Shown: piece by piece, positions 45,661-56,895 of the stretch
How positions within the stretch are numbered: position 1 is the stretch's first letter
Layout: each line of letters opens with the position of its first letter
Assembly (NCBI RefSeq): GCF_003544835.1
Contig: NZ_CP032099.1
Span: 1,302,001-1,366,000, forward strand
Direction of reading: 5' to 3'
Length of the DNA stretch: 64,000 nt
Source: Aliarcobacter skirrowii CCUG 10374
Lineage (GTDB): Bacteria; Campylobacterota; Campylobacteria; Campylobacterales; Arcobacteraceae
Position numbers and translations under genes: made by a program
The notes under the pieces: generated by a model
Told to the model about the DNA's origin: nothing
What the model saw: the letters and a program-made list of their open reading frames with translations, nothing else
Database searches by the model: none

Positions 45661-46425
45661 ATGAAACTAACTTTAATTGGAAATGGAATTATGGCTCAAT
45701 CACTTGCTATTGGACTTGTAAAAAAGTATGAAGTAGAGATGATTGGAAGAGAGATTAATAAATTACAACAGATAAAACAAAAAATCCCACAACTTGAAAT
45801 CAAAGAGTTAAGCGATGTAGAAGATATTAGTGAAAAAAATATTATATTTTGTGTAAAACCTTATGCTTTGGAGAGTGTTTCTATTCGACTAAATGGAACT
45901 GCTAACTCTTTTATATCTATTTTAGCTGGAACTAAACTTGAGTATTTAAAAAAACAAATAAGCGCAAAACATTATGTAAGATCTATGCCAAATATTGCAG
46001 CTAGTGTTCAAAACTCAATGACAACATTAACAGGAGATATTGAGATAAAAGAGATGGCAATTGATATTTTCAACTCTATTGGAGAGGCTATTTGGGTAAA
46101 TAGTGAAACTCATCTTGATATAGCAAGTGCTATTAGTGCAAGTGGACCTGCATTTTTAGCTTTGGTTGCTGAGGCAATTTGTGATGGTGCTGTTAAAGTT
46201 GGTCTTGATAGACATATGGCTCAACATTTAGTTCAAGGACTTTTCTCTAGTACATCTTCACTTTTACAACACTCTCACGCTGCAATTATAAAAGATAGTG
46301 TTATGAGTCCAGCTGGAACAACAGCTGCTGGATATGCAAAACTTGAAGAAGCAGGAGTTAGAAATGCTTTTATACAAGCAGTTGAAGGTTCGTTTAACAA
46401 ATCACAAAAGATATCTGAAAAGTAG
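45661..46425 (+). CDS. proC: Pyrroline-5-carboxylate reductase
   Basis: ProC makes proline from pyrroline-5-carboxylate with NAD(P)H. The N-terminal dinucleotide fold TLIGNGIMAQSLAIGL and the C-terminal signature MSPAGTTAAGYAKLEEAGVRNAF are diagnostic. I prefer the ATG at 45661 (MKLTLIGNG), 8 nt after AAGG, over an ATG two codons earlier; this gives 254 residues. Its 3' end overlaps the start of a pseudopilin-like gene by about 60 bp, suggesting cotranscription. Confidence 0.95.
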   Translation: MKLTLIGNGIMAQSLAIGLVKKYEVEMIGREINKLQQIKQKIPQLEIKELSDVEDISEKNIIFCVKPYALESVSIRLNGTANSFISILAGTKLEYLKKQISAKHYVRSMPNIAASVQNSMTTLTGDIEIKEMAIDIFNSIGEAIWVNSETHLDIASAISASGPAFLALVAEAICDGAVKVGLDRHMAQHLVQGLFSSTSSLLQHSHAAIIKDSVMSPAGTTAAGYAKLEEAGVRNAFIQAVEGSFNKSQKISEK

Positions 46426-46693
46426 TTTTGCACTAATAGAGGTTTTAATCTCTATTGTGCTTTTGACTGTTATTTCTTCAGCTCTTTTTAAAACTACAAC
46501 TAATATATCAAATAAAAACTATTTTTCCACACTTTTGGAGATTGAAAATAGTTTAGAAAAAAAAGATTTATCTAAATTTAAAAAATCAAACAAAACTCTT
46601 GAAGTAAGAAAAAATGATAGCTTTGAAGAGATAAATGTAACTCTTTATGAGTATAAACATAGTGATTTAAAGGTTGTTTTTTATGAAAAATAG
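46364..46693 (+). CDS. ctsT: Type IV pilin-like pseudopilin, CtsT-like competence protein
   Basis: A 109-residue protein with a class III signal: a positively charged leader ending KRYLKSS, then FALIEVLISIVLLTVISS with the conserved Glu at +5 of the mature helix. The residue before the cleavage point is Ser instead of the usual Gly. GGAG at the right distance supports the ATG at 46364, inside the proC 3' end. In C. jejuni the transformation gene ctsT follows proC, by memory, so I infer a role in DNA uptake. The sequence match to ctsT itself cannot be checked here. Confidence 0.7.
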   Translation: MLLYKQLKVRLTNHKRYLKSSFALIEVLISIVLLTVISSALFKTTTNISNKNYFSTLLEIENSLEKKDLSKFKKSNKTLEVRKNDSFEEINVTLYEYKHSDLKVVFYEK

Positions 46694-47027
46694 TTTTGCT
46701 TTATTTGAATTTTTAATTGCTTTGATTTTAAGCTCTACTTTATTGATTCTTTCATCTTATGTTTATAAAAGTGTTGTTACTTTCAATAAAAACAATCAAG
46801 AGTTAGCTATAAAAGAGTTATCTTTGAATAGTTTAAGAGCTTTTTTGGAAAAAAACAGAGAATCTTTATTTGAATTAGAGTTTAAAAATAGTAATTTATA
46901 CTTTAAAAATGAGCCACTATTTTTAAATTTAGATAGTTTTTCTATAAAAAAAGAGAGTGGATTTTTTATTATAAACTTAAAAACTCATGAAAATGAAAAT
47001 ATTATTTGGTATATAAAAGAGTTATGA
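46683..47027 (+). CDS. Second pseudopilin-like protein (competence/secretion)
   Basis: From the ATG at 46683 the protein has 114 residues: a very short leader MKNS, then FALFEFLIALILSSTLLILSS with Glu at +5, followed by a soluble domain of about 80 residues. As in the preceding protein the residue before the predicted cleavage is Ser. It overlaps the previous gene by 11 bp. It probably belongs to the same minor-pseudopilin set used for DNA uptake, an inference from gene order (recalled C. jejuni Cj1078-like place). Confidence 0.65.
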   Translation: MKNSFALFEFLIALILSSTLLILSSYVYKSVVTFNKNNQELAIKELSLNSLRAFLEKNRESLFELEFKNSNLYFKNEPLFLNLDSFSIKKESGFFIINLKTHENENIIWYIKEL

Positions 47028-47353
47028 AAAAATCATATATTCTATTTTCAACTTTAGTTATTGTTGTAATATTTAGTTTTGTTGCAAAAAATATTTTAGA
47101 GGCAAATGCACTAAAAAGTAGAGTTGTAAATGAAAAATTACATTTTATTCAAGCAAAATCTCATCTTATATTTTTGGAAAACTATCTTTTAAGTATAAAC
47201 GAAGATGAGTTAGACAGCTTTTTGAATTTAGAGATAGTTGATAATGATTTTTTACTAACTATTAAAAAATATGATGATACTACTAAAAAATATTTTCTAG
47301 TAGTATCATCTTCTAAATTTGGTGTAAGAGTTACAAAAACTATATACCTATAA
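47024..47353 (+). CDS. Third membrane-anchored protein of the pseudopilin cluster
   Basis: From the ATG at 47024, overlapping the previous stop as ATGA, the protein has 109 residues: MKKS, then YILFSTLVIVVIFSFVAKNIL and a soluble periplasmic domain of about 80 residues. It resembles GspK/PilX-like minor pilins in layout but lacks the Glu at +5. Type and position suggest a minor component or chaperone of the same apparatus. It converges with rdgB and overlaps it by 6 bp. Confidence 0.55.
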   Translation: MKKSYILFSTLVIVVIFSFVAKNILEANALKSRVVNEKLHFIQAKSHLIFLENYLLSINEDELDSFLNLEIVDNDFLLTIKKYDDTTKKYFLVVSSSKFGVRVTKTIYL

Positions 47354-47947
47354 AATCACATCTAAAACTTTTTTTGCCAAATCTAAAGCTTTGCTTCTAT
47401 GAGAAAATTTTTGCTTAACTTCAAAATCCAACTCTCCTAAAGTTTTTGAAAAGTTTTTTGGAATAAATAGTGGATCATACCCAAAACCATTTGATCCCAT
47501 CTCTTTATTTGTTGCCACTCCATGCATAAATCCATGAACTGTATATGTGAAATCTTTATAAATTATTGCTATACAAGCTGTATAAAAAGCAGCTGTTTTT
47601 TCTAAGTTTAGTTCATTTAATTTTGAGATTAATTTTGCATTATTCTCTTTATCACTTGCATTTAAACCAGCAAATCTTGCACTATAAACTCCAGGTGCTT
47701 GATTTAAAATAGGAAGTGATATTCCTGAATCATCAGAGATAACCACAAAATCTTTTTCACCTTTTTCTTTTAATTTCTCATTTATAGCACTTGCTTTTAT
47801 AATTGCATTCTCTTTAAAAGTAGTTCCAGTTTCAGGAATATCAAATTTTCCTAAAATATCACTATATGCAACAACTTCACTCTTTGGAAGAAGTTTTTTA
47901 AACTCCTCTATTTTTCCCTTATTTGCACTTGCTAATACTATCTTCAC
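47348..47947 (-). CDS. rdgB: XTP/dITP pyrophosphatase (HAM1 family)
   Basis: RdgB removes inosine and xanthosine triphosphates from nucleotide pools. The 199 residues show the family signature LASANKGKIEEFKKLL, VISDDSGISLPILNQAPGVYSARF, and GSNGFGYDPLFIP with KFSHRSKAL at the end. The length and motifs match HAM1 enzymes. It converges with the pseudopilin cluster. Confidence 0.96.
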   Translation of the reverse strand: MKIVLASANKGKIEEFKKLLPKSEVVAYSDILGKFDIPETGTTFKENAIIKASAINEKLKEKGEKDFVVISDDSGISLPILNQAPGVYSARFAGLNASDKENNAKLISKLNELNLEKTAAFYTACIAIIYKDFTYTVHGFMHGVATNKEMGSNGFGYDPLFIPKNFSKTLGELDFEVKQKFSHRSKALDLAKKVLDVIL

Positions 47948-48032
47948 TATCTATCCTTTTTATTAACTTCCATATTAAAAGCTATCTTAGTATATAATCA
48001 AGGTTTTAATTATAATATATTTAGGATTATGT

Positions 48033-49355
48033 ATGTTTAAATCGGTTATGCCATTAAGTTTTATTATTGCTCTTAGATTTTTTGGGCTTTTTATTGTTCT
48101 TCCAGTTATATCTGTATATGCTTTTACTCTTCAAGGTGCAAATGCTACATTAGTTGGAATTGTTGTTGGTGGTTATGCCTTAACTCAAGTTATTTTTCAA
48201 ACTCCTTTTGGAATTATGAGTGATAAACTAGGAAGAAAAGGCACAATCGTAACTGGACTTTTACTATTTGCTATTGGTTCTTTTATTTGTGCAATTGCTG
48301 TTGATATTTTCACTTTAATGCTTGGACGACTTTTGCAAGGAGCTGGAGCTATTGGGGCAGTTGTGACTGCCATGATTAGTGATGTTGTAAAAGAGGAGCA
48401 AAGATCAAAAGCAATGGCTATTATGGGTGGATTTATTGGTATATCTTTTGCTCTTGCTATGGGTTTAAGCCCACTTATTAGTGGAATGGCTGGAGTTCCT
48501 GCACTATTTTATATAACTATGGTTTTATCTTTAATTGCTATTTATATATTAGTGAAAAAAGTACCAAATCCTCCAAAAATAACTCACTCTTATAATGAAA
48601 AACTAAAATTAAAAGATGTTTTAGGAAATGCAAATATAAACAAAATGCACCTTACAAACTTTTTACAAAAAGCTTTAATGACTTTTGCATTTTTAGTTAT
48701 TCCAATTATTCTTACAAAAGTTTATAGTTGGGAGATTAAAGATTTGTGGCAAGTATATATTCCATCTATGATTTTGGGACTTCTTGCTATGGGACCAGCT
48801 GCAGTTTTGGCTGAGAAAAAAGGTAAATACAAAGAAGTTTTATTAATAGGAATTTTGTTTTTTATAATCTCTTATTTAGTTATTGGTTTTAGTTCAAGTG
48901 CTTTTGTTTTTAGTGTTGGGGTTGTAATATTCTTTATTGGGTTTAATATGCATGAACCAATTATGCAATCACTTACAACAAAATTTGCAAAAGTTCATCA
49001 AAGAGGTAGTGTGCTTGGAGTTTTTAACTCTTTTGGATATTTAGGAACATTCTTTGGTGGAGTTTTTGGTGGTATTATGCTTGATAAGTTTAGTTCTTAT
49101 GAGCTTGAAAACTTCTCATTGATTGTTGCAGTTGTATGTGTTTTATGGGCTTTATTAATAATTTTGATGAAAAATCCATCAAAAACAAAAAATGTTTATC
49201 TAAGTTTAGATGAGTACAAACTTGAAAATAGTCAAAGATTAAATGAAAATGAGAATATTATTGAGTGGTATATAAACAATAGTGAGAATATTTTAGTAGT
49301 AAAATATAGTGATGATAAGATTAGTGAAGATGAGATAAAAAATATTTTAAGATAG
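48033..49355 (+). CDS. MFS transporter with C-terminal YajR-like domain
   Basis: A 440-residue major facilitator protein with about twelve helices. The MFS motif A GIMSDKLGRKGTIVTG is present between helices 2 and 3, and LGRLLQGAGAIGAVVTAMISD is motif B/C-like. After helix 12 a soluble tail of about 60 residues (YLSLDEYKLENSQ to the end, with IEWYINNSENILVVKYSD) resembles the ferredoxin-like YAM domain of E. coli YajR. It probably exports small molecules; substrates are unknown. A hairpin terminator follows. Confidence 0.88.
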   Translation: MFKSVMPLSFIIALRFFGLFIVLPVISVYAFTLQGANATLVGIVVGGYALTQVIFQTPFGIMSDKLGRKGTIVTGLLLFAIGSFICAIAVDIFTLMLGRLLQGAGAIGAVVTAMISDVVKEEQRSKAMAIMGGFIGISFALAMGLSPLISGMAGVPALFYITMVLSLIAIYILVKKVPNPPKITHSYNEKLKLKDVLGNANINKMHLTNFLQKALMTFAFLVIPIILTKVYSWEIKDLWQVYIPSMILGLLAMGPAAVLAEKKGKYKEVLLIGILFFIISYLVIGFSSSAFVFSVGVVIFFIGFNMHEPIMQSLTTKFAKVHQRGSVLGVFNSFGYLGTFFGGVFGGIMLDKFSSYELENFSLIVAVVCVLWALLIILMKNPSKTKNVYLSLDEYKLENSQRLNENENIIEWYINNSENILVVKYSDDKISEDEIKNILR

Positions 49356-49383
49356 ATAAATCTTCTTTTTGGAAGATTTATCT
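49354..49383. terminator. Bidirectional hairpin between MFS and ParE-like toxin genes
   Basis: AGATAAATCTTC and its complement form a perfect 12-bp stem with a 6-nt T-rich loop. It overlaps the MFS stop and the 3' end of the convergent toxin gene. T-runs are short on both sides. Confidence 0.6.
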
Positions 49384-49713
49384 CATTAATCTTTGAAACA
49401 AAATATCTTCCAAATTTCTACTACTATCAGCAACTAAAAGAATATAAACTTTTTCTTTTTCAATTTTAAATATAACTCTCCATCTTTTATAGATAATTTC
49501 TCTATATTTAAAAATTCCTATTTGTTGAAGCTCTGGTACAACTCTTTTTCTTTGGGGAAAATAGTACAAATTTTCACACTCTTTTTTTATATCAATAAAA
49601 ATCTCTTTTGCAATAGAGACACTATCAAGTTTTAAATACTGTATAATCAATTCCAAATCATATTCGGCACTTTTTGTCCATAAAACTTCAAATTTTTTCA
49701 TAAATTTACTCAA
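49378..49713 (-). CDS. ParE/RelE-superfamily toxin
   Basis: A 111-residue ParE-type protein. It has the family pattern EVLWTKSAEYDLELIIQYLKLDS (N-terminal helices), LYYFPQRKRVVPELQQIGIFKYREII, then YKRWRVIFKIEKEKVYILLVADSSRN and a final helix with Arg. The YREI and R-x-I-F-K/D motifs are typical of ParE, which inhibits DNA gyrase. A second Met is at position 5 (MKKFEVLW) and may be the real start. It overlaps the antitoxin gene by 8 bp. Confidence 0.87.
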   Translation of the reverse strand: MSKFMKKFEVLWTKSAEYDLELIIQYLKLDSVSIAKEIFIDIKKECENLYYFPQRKRVVPELQQIGIFKYREIIYKRWRVIFKIEKEKVYILLVADSSRNLEDILFQRLMR

Positions 49714-49978
49714 AAAGTTTTTTTTCTAAATTTGAAAATATCTCTTCTTGGTTTAAAACATCACCATTTTCTATATCATTTTCACTTTGAACAATAAGTT
49801 TTAATAGATTTATTGAGTTTTGCATATTTTCATAAGTCTTAATATCTTGAATTACAACTTTTGCTTCACCATTTTGAGTTATGATTATCGCTCTTTTATT
49901 TTCGTTTGCTTCATTTATAACTTCTGCTGTTTTTGATTTTAGATAAGAGATTGGTTTTATATCACTACTTAAATTCAT
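49706..49978 (-). CDS. Phd/YefM-family antitoxin
   Basis: A 90-residue antitoxin. It shows the Phd/YefM fold signature: DIKPISYLKSKTAEVINEANENK, RAIIITQNGEAKVVIQDIKTYENM, then a helical acidic tail (ENDIENGDVLNQEEIFSNLEKKLFE) for toxin binding. AAAGGATTT precedes the ATG. It is first in the module, before the ParE-like toxin. An inverted repeat overlaps its probable promoter. Confidence 0.9.
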   Translation of the reverse strand: MNLSSDIKPISYLKSKTAEVINEANENKRAIIITQNGEAKVVIQDIKTYENMQNSINLLKLIVQSENDIENGDVLNQEEIFSNLEKKLFE

Positions 49979-50007
49979 TTGAAATCCTTTAAATATTTGA
50001 CATATTG

Positions 50008-50032
50008 TACCAAATTTAGTTTTTATTTGGTA
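50008..50032. promoter_or_regulatory. Candidate operator of the Phd/ParE module
   Basis: TACCAAAT and ATTTGGTA are perfect 8-bp arms spaced by 9 nt, upstream of the antitoxin. On the minus strand the site includes GGTACAAT, a -10-like element, so a bound antitoxin would cover the promoter. Confidence 0.5.
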
Positions 50033-50046
50033 TTAAAAGTTTGAGT

Positions 50047-52662
<2,616 letters not shown>

Positions 52663-52788
52663 AAATAATCCTAATTGTGTTACTAAAATGGCATAAATTT
52701 TATCTAATTTTTGCTTAATAGAGCGATAACTTGCGATTTCAAAAGCTTTTTGATAAAATCAAAACTATTATTTATTTAAGGAGAGTAA

Positions 52789-53454
52789 ATGTTTAAAATA
52801 TTTGTAGGAAGTCTTGTTTTTGCAACATCTTTATTTAGTGTAGATTTACAAAAAGTTGGTGTTGAAGTAAAACTTGCTAATGGAAAAAAAGTGGTTATAA
52901 AAAGAGAAGATAGACCAAAAGAGTGTGAAAAAGTGGCTTTTGATCCAAAAGATGTCTTTGGTGGTATGCATGAAGCATCAAATAGTGTTCCACAAAACTG
53001 TAAAAGAAGTTTTGTAACATATTTTGGAAAAATTGCACCTATGAAAGCATCAAAAAATATTGAAACTTACGGTGAATTAGAGGTTTTAGAGTTCATAGAA
53101 AAAGCAAAAAAAGATGATAATCTTTTATTAATTGATTCAAGAACTGAAAACTGGTTTTATCATGAGACAATCCCAACAGCTGTAAATGTTCCATATATTT
53201 ACACTAAAAAATCTCAATATCCAGATGAGTTTAAAGAGGCTTTAGAGATTTTTGCAGTTGAAATAAAAAATGGAAAATATGATTTTACAAATGCAAAAAC
53301 TCTATTAATGTTTTGTAATGCTGCTTGGTGTGGACAAAGTCCTGAAGCCATGAAAGAGCTAATTTCTATTGGTTACCCAGAAGAGAAAATGAAATGGTAT
53401 AGAGGTGGAATGCAATCTTGGTTAAGTCTTGGACTTACAACAATAAAACCATAA
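52789..53454 (+). CDS. Periplasmic rhodanese-like protein
   Basis: A 221-residue protein with a signal peptide (MFKIFVGSLVFATSLFS). The C-terminal half (about 100-220) is a rhodanese-like domain: LLLIDSRTENWFYHETIPTAVNVPY, then LLMFCNAAWCGQSPEAMKELI with a Cys in the active-site loop position, and MKWYRGGMQSW. The loop CNAAWCG departs from the standard C-x-x-G-x-R, so sulfur transfer may differ. The N-terminal part holds two Cys (ECEKVA, NCKRSF) that could form a disulfide. TAAGGAGAG precedes the ATG. Confidence 0.85.
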   Translation: MFKIFVGSLVFATSLFSVDLQKVGVEVKLANGKKVVIKREDRPKECEKVAFDPKDVFGGMHEASNSVPQNCKRSFVTYFGKIAPMKASKNIETYGELEVLEFIEKAKKDDNLLLIDSRTENWFYHETIPTAVNVPYIYTKKSQYPDEFKEALEIFAVEIKNGKYDFTNAKTLLMFCNAAWCGQSPEAMKELISIGYPEEKMKWYRGGMQSWLSLGLTTIKP

Positions 53455-53456
53455 TT

Positions 53457-53481
53457 AAAGCTTGGATTTAATCCAAGCTTT
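53457..53481. terminator. Bidirectional hairpin after the rhodanese gene
   Basis: AAAGCTTGGATT and its complement form a 12-bp perfect palindrome around a single T. It lies between the convergent rhodanese and HD-GYP-like genes and overlaps the end of the latter by 2 bp. Confidence 0.7.
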
Positions 53482-54421
53482 AAGCTAAAATTTCCTCAAA
53501 AACTTCAACTATACTTTTATCAATTTTTCCATCTTTTGACTCTTTTTTTAATATATTTATACTCTCTTTGTGACTATTAGACTCTTTTAAGTTATTATAT
53601 TTAACTAAACAGATAAGTAACCTATCTTTAAAGCTTAAATCTTTTGCTACTAAACCAAAAACTCCAGTTCCATCAAGGTTTTCTTCTACTTTAAAGCAAA
53701 GTAAGCAAATATCATTAAATCCCATAATCTGATTTAAAACTCTTTTAGTATGGTATGAATAGATCTCTTCTATACTTTCATATTTATATAGTTTTCCAAT
53801 ATTATATAAACTTGAAGCTATTAAAAATATCTGTTTATCTTTATGCTCAAAATTAAAATAATCTGCAAGAGCAAAAGAGTATTTTAAAATTTGTGAATTT
53901 GGATTTTGAAGTTTATGAAATATTGTTGTCATCTTTAAAATATCTTCAAAATCTAAAGCTTTTGTAAAATCTGCTAGATTTGAGTAAATAAAGATTAAAA
54001 TCTCACTATCATTTTGTAAATCAAGCCAAAAAGATAGTTTTTTTGAAATATCAAAAAAAGAGTCCTTCAATTTATCTTCTATATTCAAATTTTTTACAAA
54101 CTCTAAGCAAGATAGTTTTTGATTTAAAATATCATCTGAAAAATCAAAATTTTTACAAATTGTTGAAGATAGATTTACAATATCTAAAAAAATTTTATCT
54201 TCTAAATGCGAAGAGTTTAAAAAACCAAACTCTTTTATATCATCTTTTTTTAAATCACAAATCAAAGAGTAAGAGCATAAATCTGATAGTTTCTCTGATG
54301 AAAAATCATATTTTAAAGCTAAATTCAAAGCTATGTAAGCCACTTTTTTACTATTTAAAATTTCACTAAAAGCTAATAAAAAGTTGTTTAAATTAAATAC
54401 CATTTGCCGTTTTTTATCCAT
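53480..54421 (-). CDS. Degenerate HD-GYP-like protein
   Basis: A 313-residue soluble protein from the ATG at 54421 (MDKKRQMVFN), which has AGGA upstream; an earlier start would add 15 unlikely residues. The C-terminal part follows the order of an HD-GYP domain: IASSLYNIGKLY in place of HDIGK, YSYHTKRVLNQI in place of the H-x-x-x-G-x-x-I-L helix, and ENLDGTGVFGLVAKDLSFKDRLLI in place of H-x-E-x-x-D-G-x-G-Y-P. Metal ligands are mostly lost, so c-di-GMP hydrolysis is unlikely; it may bind partners. The N-terminal about 170 residues are helical and unrecognised. Confidence 0.65.
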   Translation of the reverse strand: MDKKRQMVFNLNNFLLAFSEILNSKKVAYIALNLALKYDFSSEKLSDLCSYSLICDLKKDDIKEFGFLNSSHLEDKIFLDIVNLSSTICKNFDFSDDILNQKLSCLEFVKNLNIEDKLKDSFFDISKKLSFWLDLQNDSEILIFIYSNLADFTKALDFEDILKMTTIFHKLQNPNSQILKYSFALADYFNFEHKDKQIFLIASSLYNIGKLYKYESIEEIYSYHTKRVLNQIMGFNDICLLCFKVEENLDGTGVFGLVAKDLSFKDRLLICLVKYNNLKESNSHKESINILKKESKDGKIDKSIVEVFEEILA

Positions 54422-54499
54422 AAATTTTCCTAAATTAAAATTACTTATATAAAAATAATAATACAATATTACCTTTGATTATATTATAAAGGAATTTAT

Positions 54500-55408
54500 A
54501 TGTTTAAAAAGATTGCTTTTTTAGCACTTATTTGTACATTTAGTTTTGGTTTTGATTATAAGTTAGAGCCAAAAAAAGTTGCAGATGATACTTGGTGTTT
54601 TTTTGGAAAAACTGAAGTTCCATCAAAACAAAATGGTGGTTTTATGGCAAACTCTTGTTACATAAAAGCAGAAAATAGTTATGTTTTAATTGATACAGGT
54701 GCAAACTATAACTTTGCAAAACAAGCATACGAAGCTATGCAAAAAATAGATAATTTAGAAGTTAGTACAATTATAATCACTCATGAACACGATGACCATT
54801 GGATGGGAAATAGTTTTTATAAAGAGAGATTTAATAGCACAATTTATGCTCCAAAATCAATAAATGAAAACTATGATGAGGGTTCAAAACCTAGAATTTT
54901 TGAGATTTTAGATAAAGATGAGATGAAAAATACAAAAGTTATAAAAGCCGATAAAATTGTTGAAGATAAAACAACTTTTAAAGTTGGAAATAAAGAGTTT
55001 GAAATATATGCACTAAAACAAAAAGCTCATACAAACAATGATTTAATAGTTTATCTTCCAAAACAAAAAGCTATTTTTGTTGGTGATATTATAATGAATG
55101 ATAGAATTACTTCAAATAGAGATGGGTCTGTTATTGGAACTTTAGAAGCTATTGATTTTATTGAGTCTTTATCATGGAATACTTTAGTTGCTGGGCATGG
55201 AGACAAAACTGGAAAAGATGCATTAAATCATACTAAAGAATATTTTACTCTTTTAAAGAATAGAGTTTTGGAAGCTATTGAAAATGGTGTTGAAGCTGGT
55301 GAAATTACAGAAGTTGTAACTATGGATGAGTTTAAAAATATGCCAATGTTTGATGAGTTAAATAGTAGAAATGTTTTTGATGCTTTTAGGGAGTTAGAGT
55401 TTTATTAA
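54500..55408 (+). CDS. Periplasmic metallo-beta-lactamase-fold hydrolase
   Basis: A 302-residue MBL-fold protein with a signal peptide (MFKKIAFLALICTFSFG). The metal-binding core is intact: THEHDDHWMGN (H-x-H-x-D-H), a further His in KAHTNNDL, Asp in IFVGDIIM, and His in VAGHGDKTG. It begins with a WCFFGKTEVPS segment, as seen in periplasmic members linked to quinoprotein or sulfur metabolism. The substrate is unknown; it need not be a beta-lactam. A terminator hairpin follows. Confidence 0.87.
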   Translation: MFKKIAFLALICTFSFGFDYKLEPKKVADDTWCFFGKTEVPSKQNGGFMANSCYIKAENSYVLIDTGANYNFAKQAYEAMQKIDNLEVSTIIITHEHDDHWMGNSFYKERFNSTIYAPKSINENYDEGSKPRIFEILDKDEMKNTKVIKADKIVEDKTTFKVGNKEFEIYALKQKAHTNNDLIVYLPKQKAIFVGDIIMNDRITSNRDGSVIGTLEAIDFIESLSWNTLVAGHGDKTGKDALNHTKEYFTLLKNRVLEAIENGVEAGEITEVVTMDEFKNMPMFDELNSRNVFDAFRELEFY

Positions 55409-55434
55409 TAAAAACGGAAAAATCCGTTTTTATT
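55407..55434. terminator. Bidirectional terminator between MBL gene and glnA
   Basis: AATAAAAACGGA and its complement form a 12-bp stem with a 4-nt loop; each strand carries a T5 run within the arm. It lies between the convergent MBL and glnA ends. Confidence 0.8.
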
Positions 55435-56860
55435 AGCAAGAGTACATTGTTTTAAATTCAAATGGTGTAGGTCTTGCTTCATAAGGCCAAACTTGAGTTG
55501 AAAACTTATAGTGTTGATAAGTATCAATCATCTCTTTAGTAAATACAGGTCTTAAAAACTCATTGTGTCTTATAAGTGCTTCTAAAGATCCTCTTAATGT
55601 ATGAGGCATTTGAGGAATATCTCTTTCTCTAATCTCATCTAATGATAATTCAAATAGATCATCATCCATAGGACCAATTGGTTCATATTTATTTTTAATT
55701 CCATCAAGTCCCGCCATTAACATAGCAGAAAATGCCAAATATGGACAAGCTGTTGAATCTGGAAATCTCATCTCAACTCTTGTTGATTTTTCACCTGCTC
55801 CATAAGGAATTCTACAAGATGCACTTCTATTTTGAGATGAATAAGTCAAAATTGATGGTGCTTCAAACCCTGGAATTAACCTTTTGTATGAGTTTGTAGA
55901 TGGATTTGTAAAAGCAGCAACTGCTCTTGCGTGTTTAAATACTCCACCAATATACCATCTTGCAATATCACTTAGATTTCCATATTCACCCTGCTTGTAG
56001 AATAGATTTTTTCCATTTTTCCAAATACTTTGATGAACATGCATTCCACTTCCATTGTCTCCATAAAGAGGTTTTGGCATAAATGTAGCAGATTTTCCAT
56101 TTAGATGAGCTACCATTTTAATCACATATTTAAGTTTTTGAACATTATCACTAGCTTCAATTAAATCTGCATAAACTATACCTATTTCGTGTTGTCCTTG
56201 AGCAACTTCATGGTGTCCTAAAGTAACTTCAAGACCAACTTGCTCTAAAACTTGCATCATTTCAGCTCTTAAATCAACTCCATTATCAATAGGAGCTACT
56301 GGGAAATATCCACCTTTAAGACCTGCTCTATGACCTATATTTCCACCCTCATAATCTCTTGCACTATTCCATTCTCCATCTTCACTATCTACTTTGAAAG
56401 ATGATTCATTTACGCTATCTTTTATTTTTACATCTTCAAATATAAAAAACTCATTTTCAGGTCCAAAATATGCAACATCACCAATATTTGCCTCTGCTAA
56501 ATACTCTACTGCTTTTTTTGCAATAGATCTTGGGCATTTTTCATACATTTTATCTTTATAAATATCATAAACATCACAAATAACAATTATTGTACTATCA
56601 GCTGTAAATGGGTCTAAAAATGCAGTTGGAACATCTGGTTTTAAAATCATATCTGATCTATGAATTGGTTGCCAAGCATCGATTGATGAACCATCAAAAG
56701 GCATTCCATTTGCTAGTAAATCTTTGTTTACAGCTTTAATATTATAAGTTACGTGATGCCAAGTACCTTTAAGATCAGTAAATCTAAAATCTACAAATTT
56801 AACTTCGTGTTCACTACAAAAACTAAAAAACTCTTCTATACTATTTACAAATTTTCCCAT
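55433..56860 (-). CDS. glnA: Glutamine synthetase type I
   Basis: GlnA makes glutamine from glutamate and ammonia. The 475 residues from the ATG at 56860 match type I length (GGAG lies 6 nt upstream, an ATG four codons earlier has none). Visible are [50 protein letters not shown] (catalytic His loop) and [25 protein letters not shown] Tyr near the C-terminus for adenylylation (about position 400) cannot be confirmed. It is probably monocistronic or leads the PHP gene. Confidence 0.97.
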   Translation of the reverse strand: MGKFVNSIEEFFSFCSEHEVKFVDFRFTDLKGTWHHVTYNIKAVNKDLLANGMPFDGSSIDAWQPIHRSDMILKPDVPTAFLDPFTADSTIIVICDVYDIYKDKMYEKCPRSIAKKAVEYLAEANIGDVAYFGPENEFFIFEDVKIKDSVNESSFKVDSEDGEWNSARDYEGGNIGHRAGLKGGYFPVAPIDNGVDLRAEMMQVLEQVGLEVTLGHHEVAQGQHEIGIVYADLIEASDNVQKLKYVIKMVAHLNGKSATFMPKPLYGDNGSGMHVHQSIWKNGKNLFYKQGEYGNLSDIARWYIGGVFKHARAVAAFTNPSTNSYKRLIPGFEAPSILTYSSQNRSASCRIPYGAGEKSTRVEMRFPDSTACPYLAFSAMLMAGLDGIKNKYEPIGPMDDDLFELSLDEIRERDIPQMPHTLRGSLEALIRHNEFLRPVFTKEMIDTYQHYKFSTQVWPYEARPTPFEFKTMYSC

Positions 56861-56895
56861 TTTTAACTCCATAAAATTTTAAGGTGCAATTTTAT

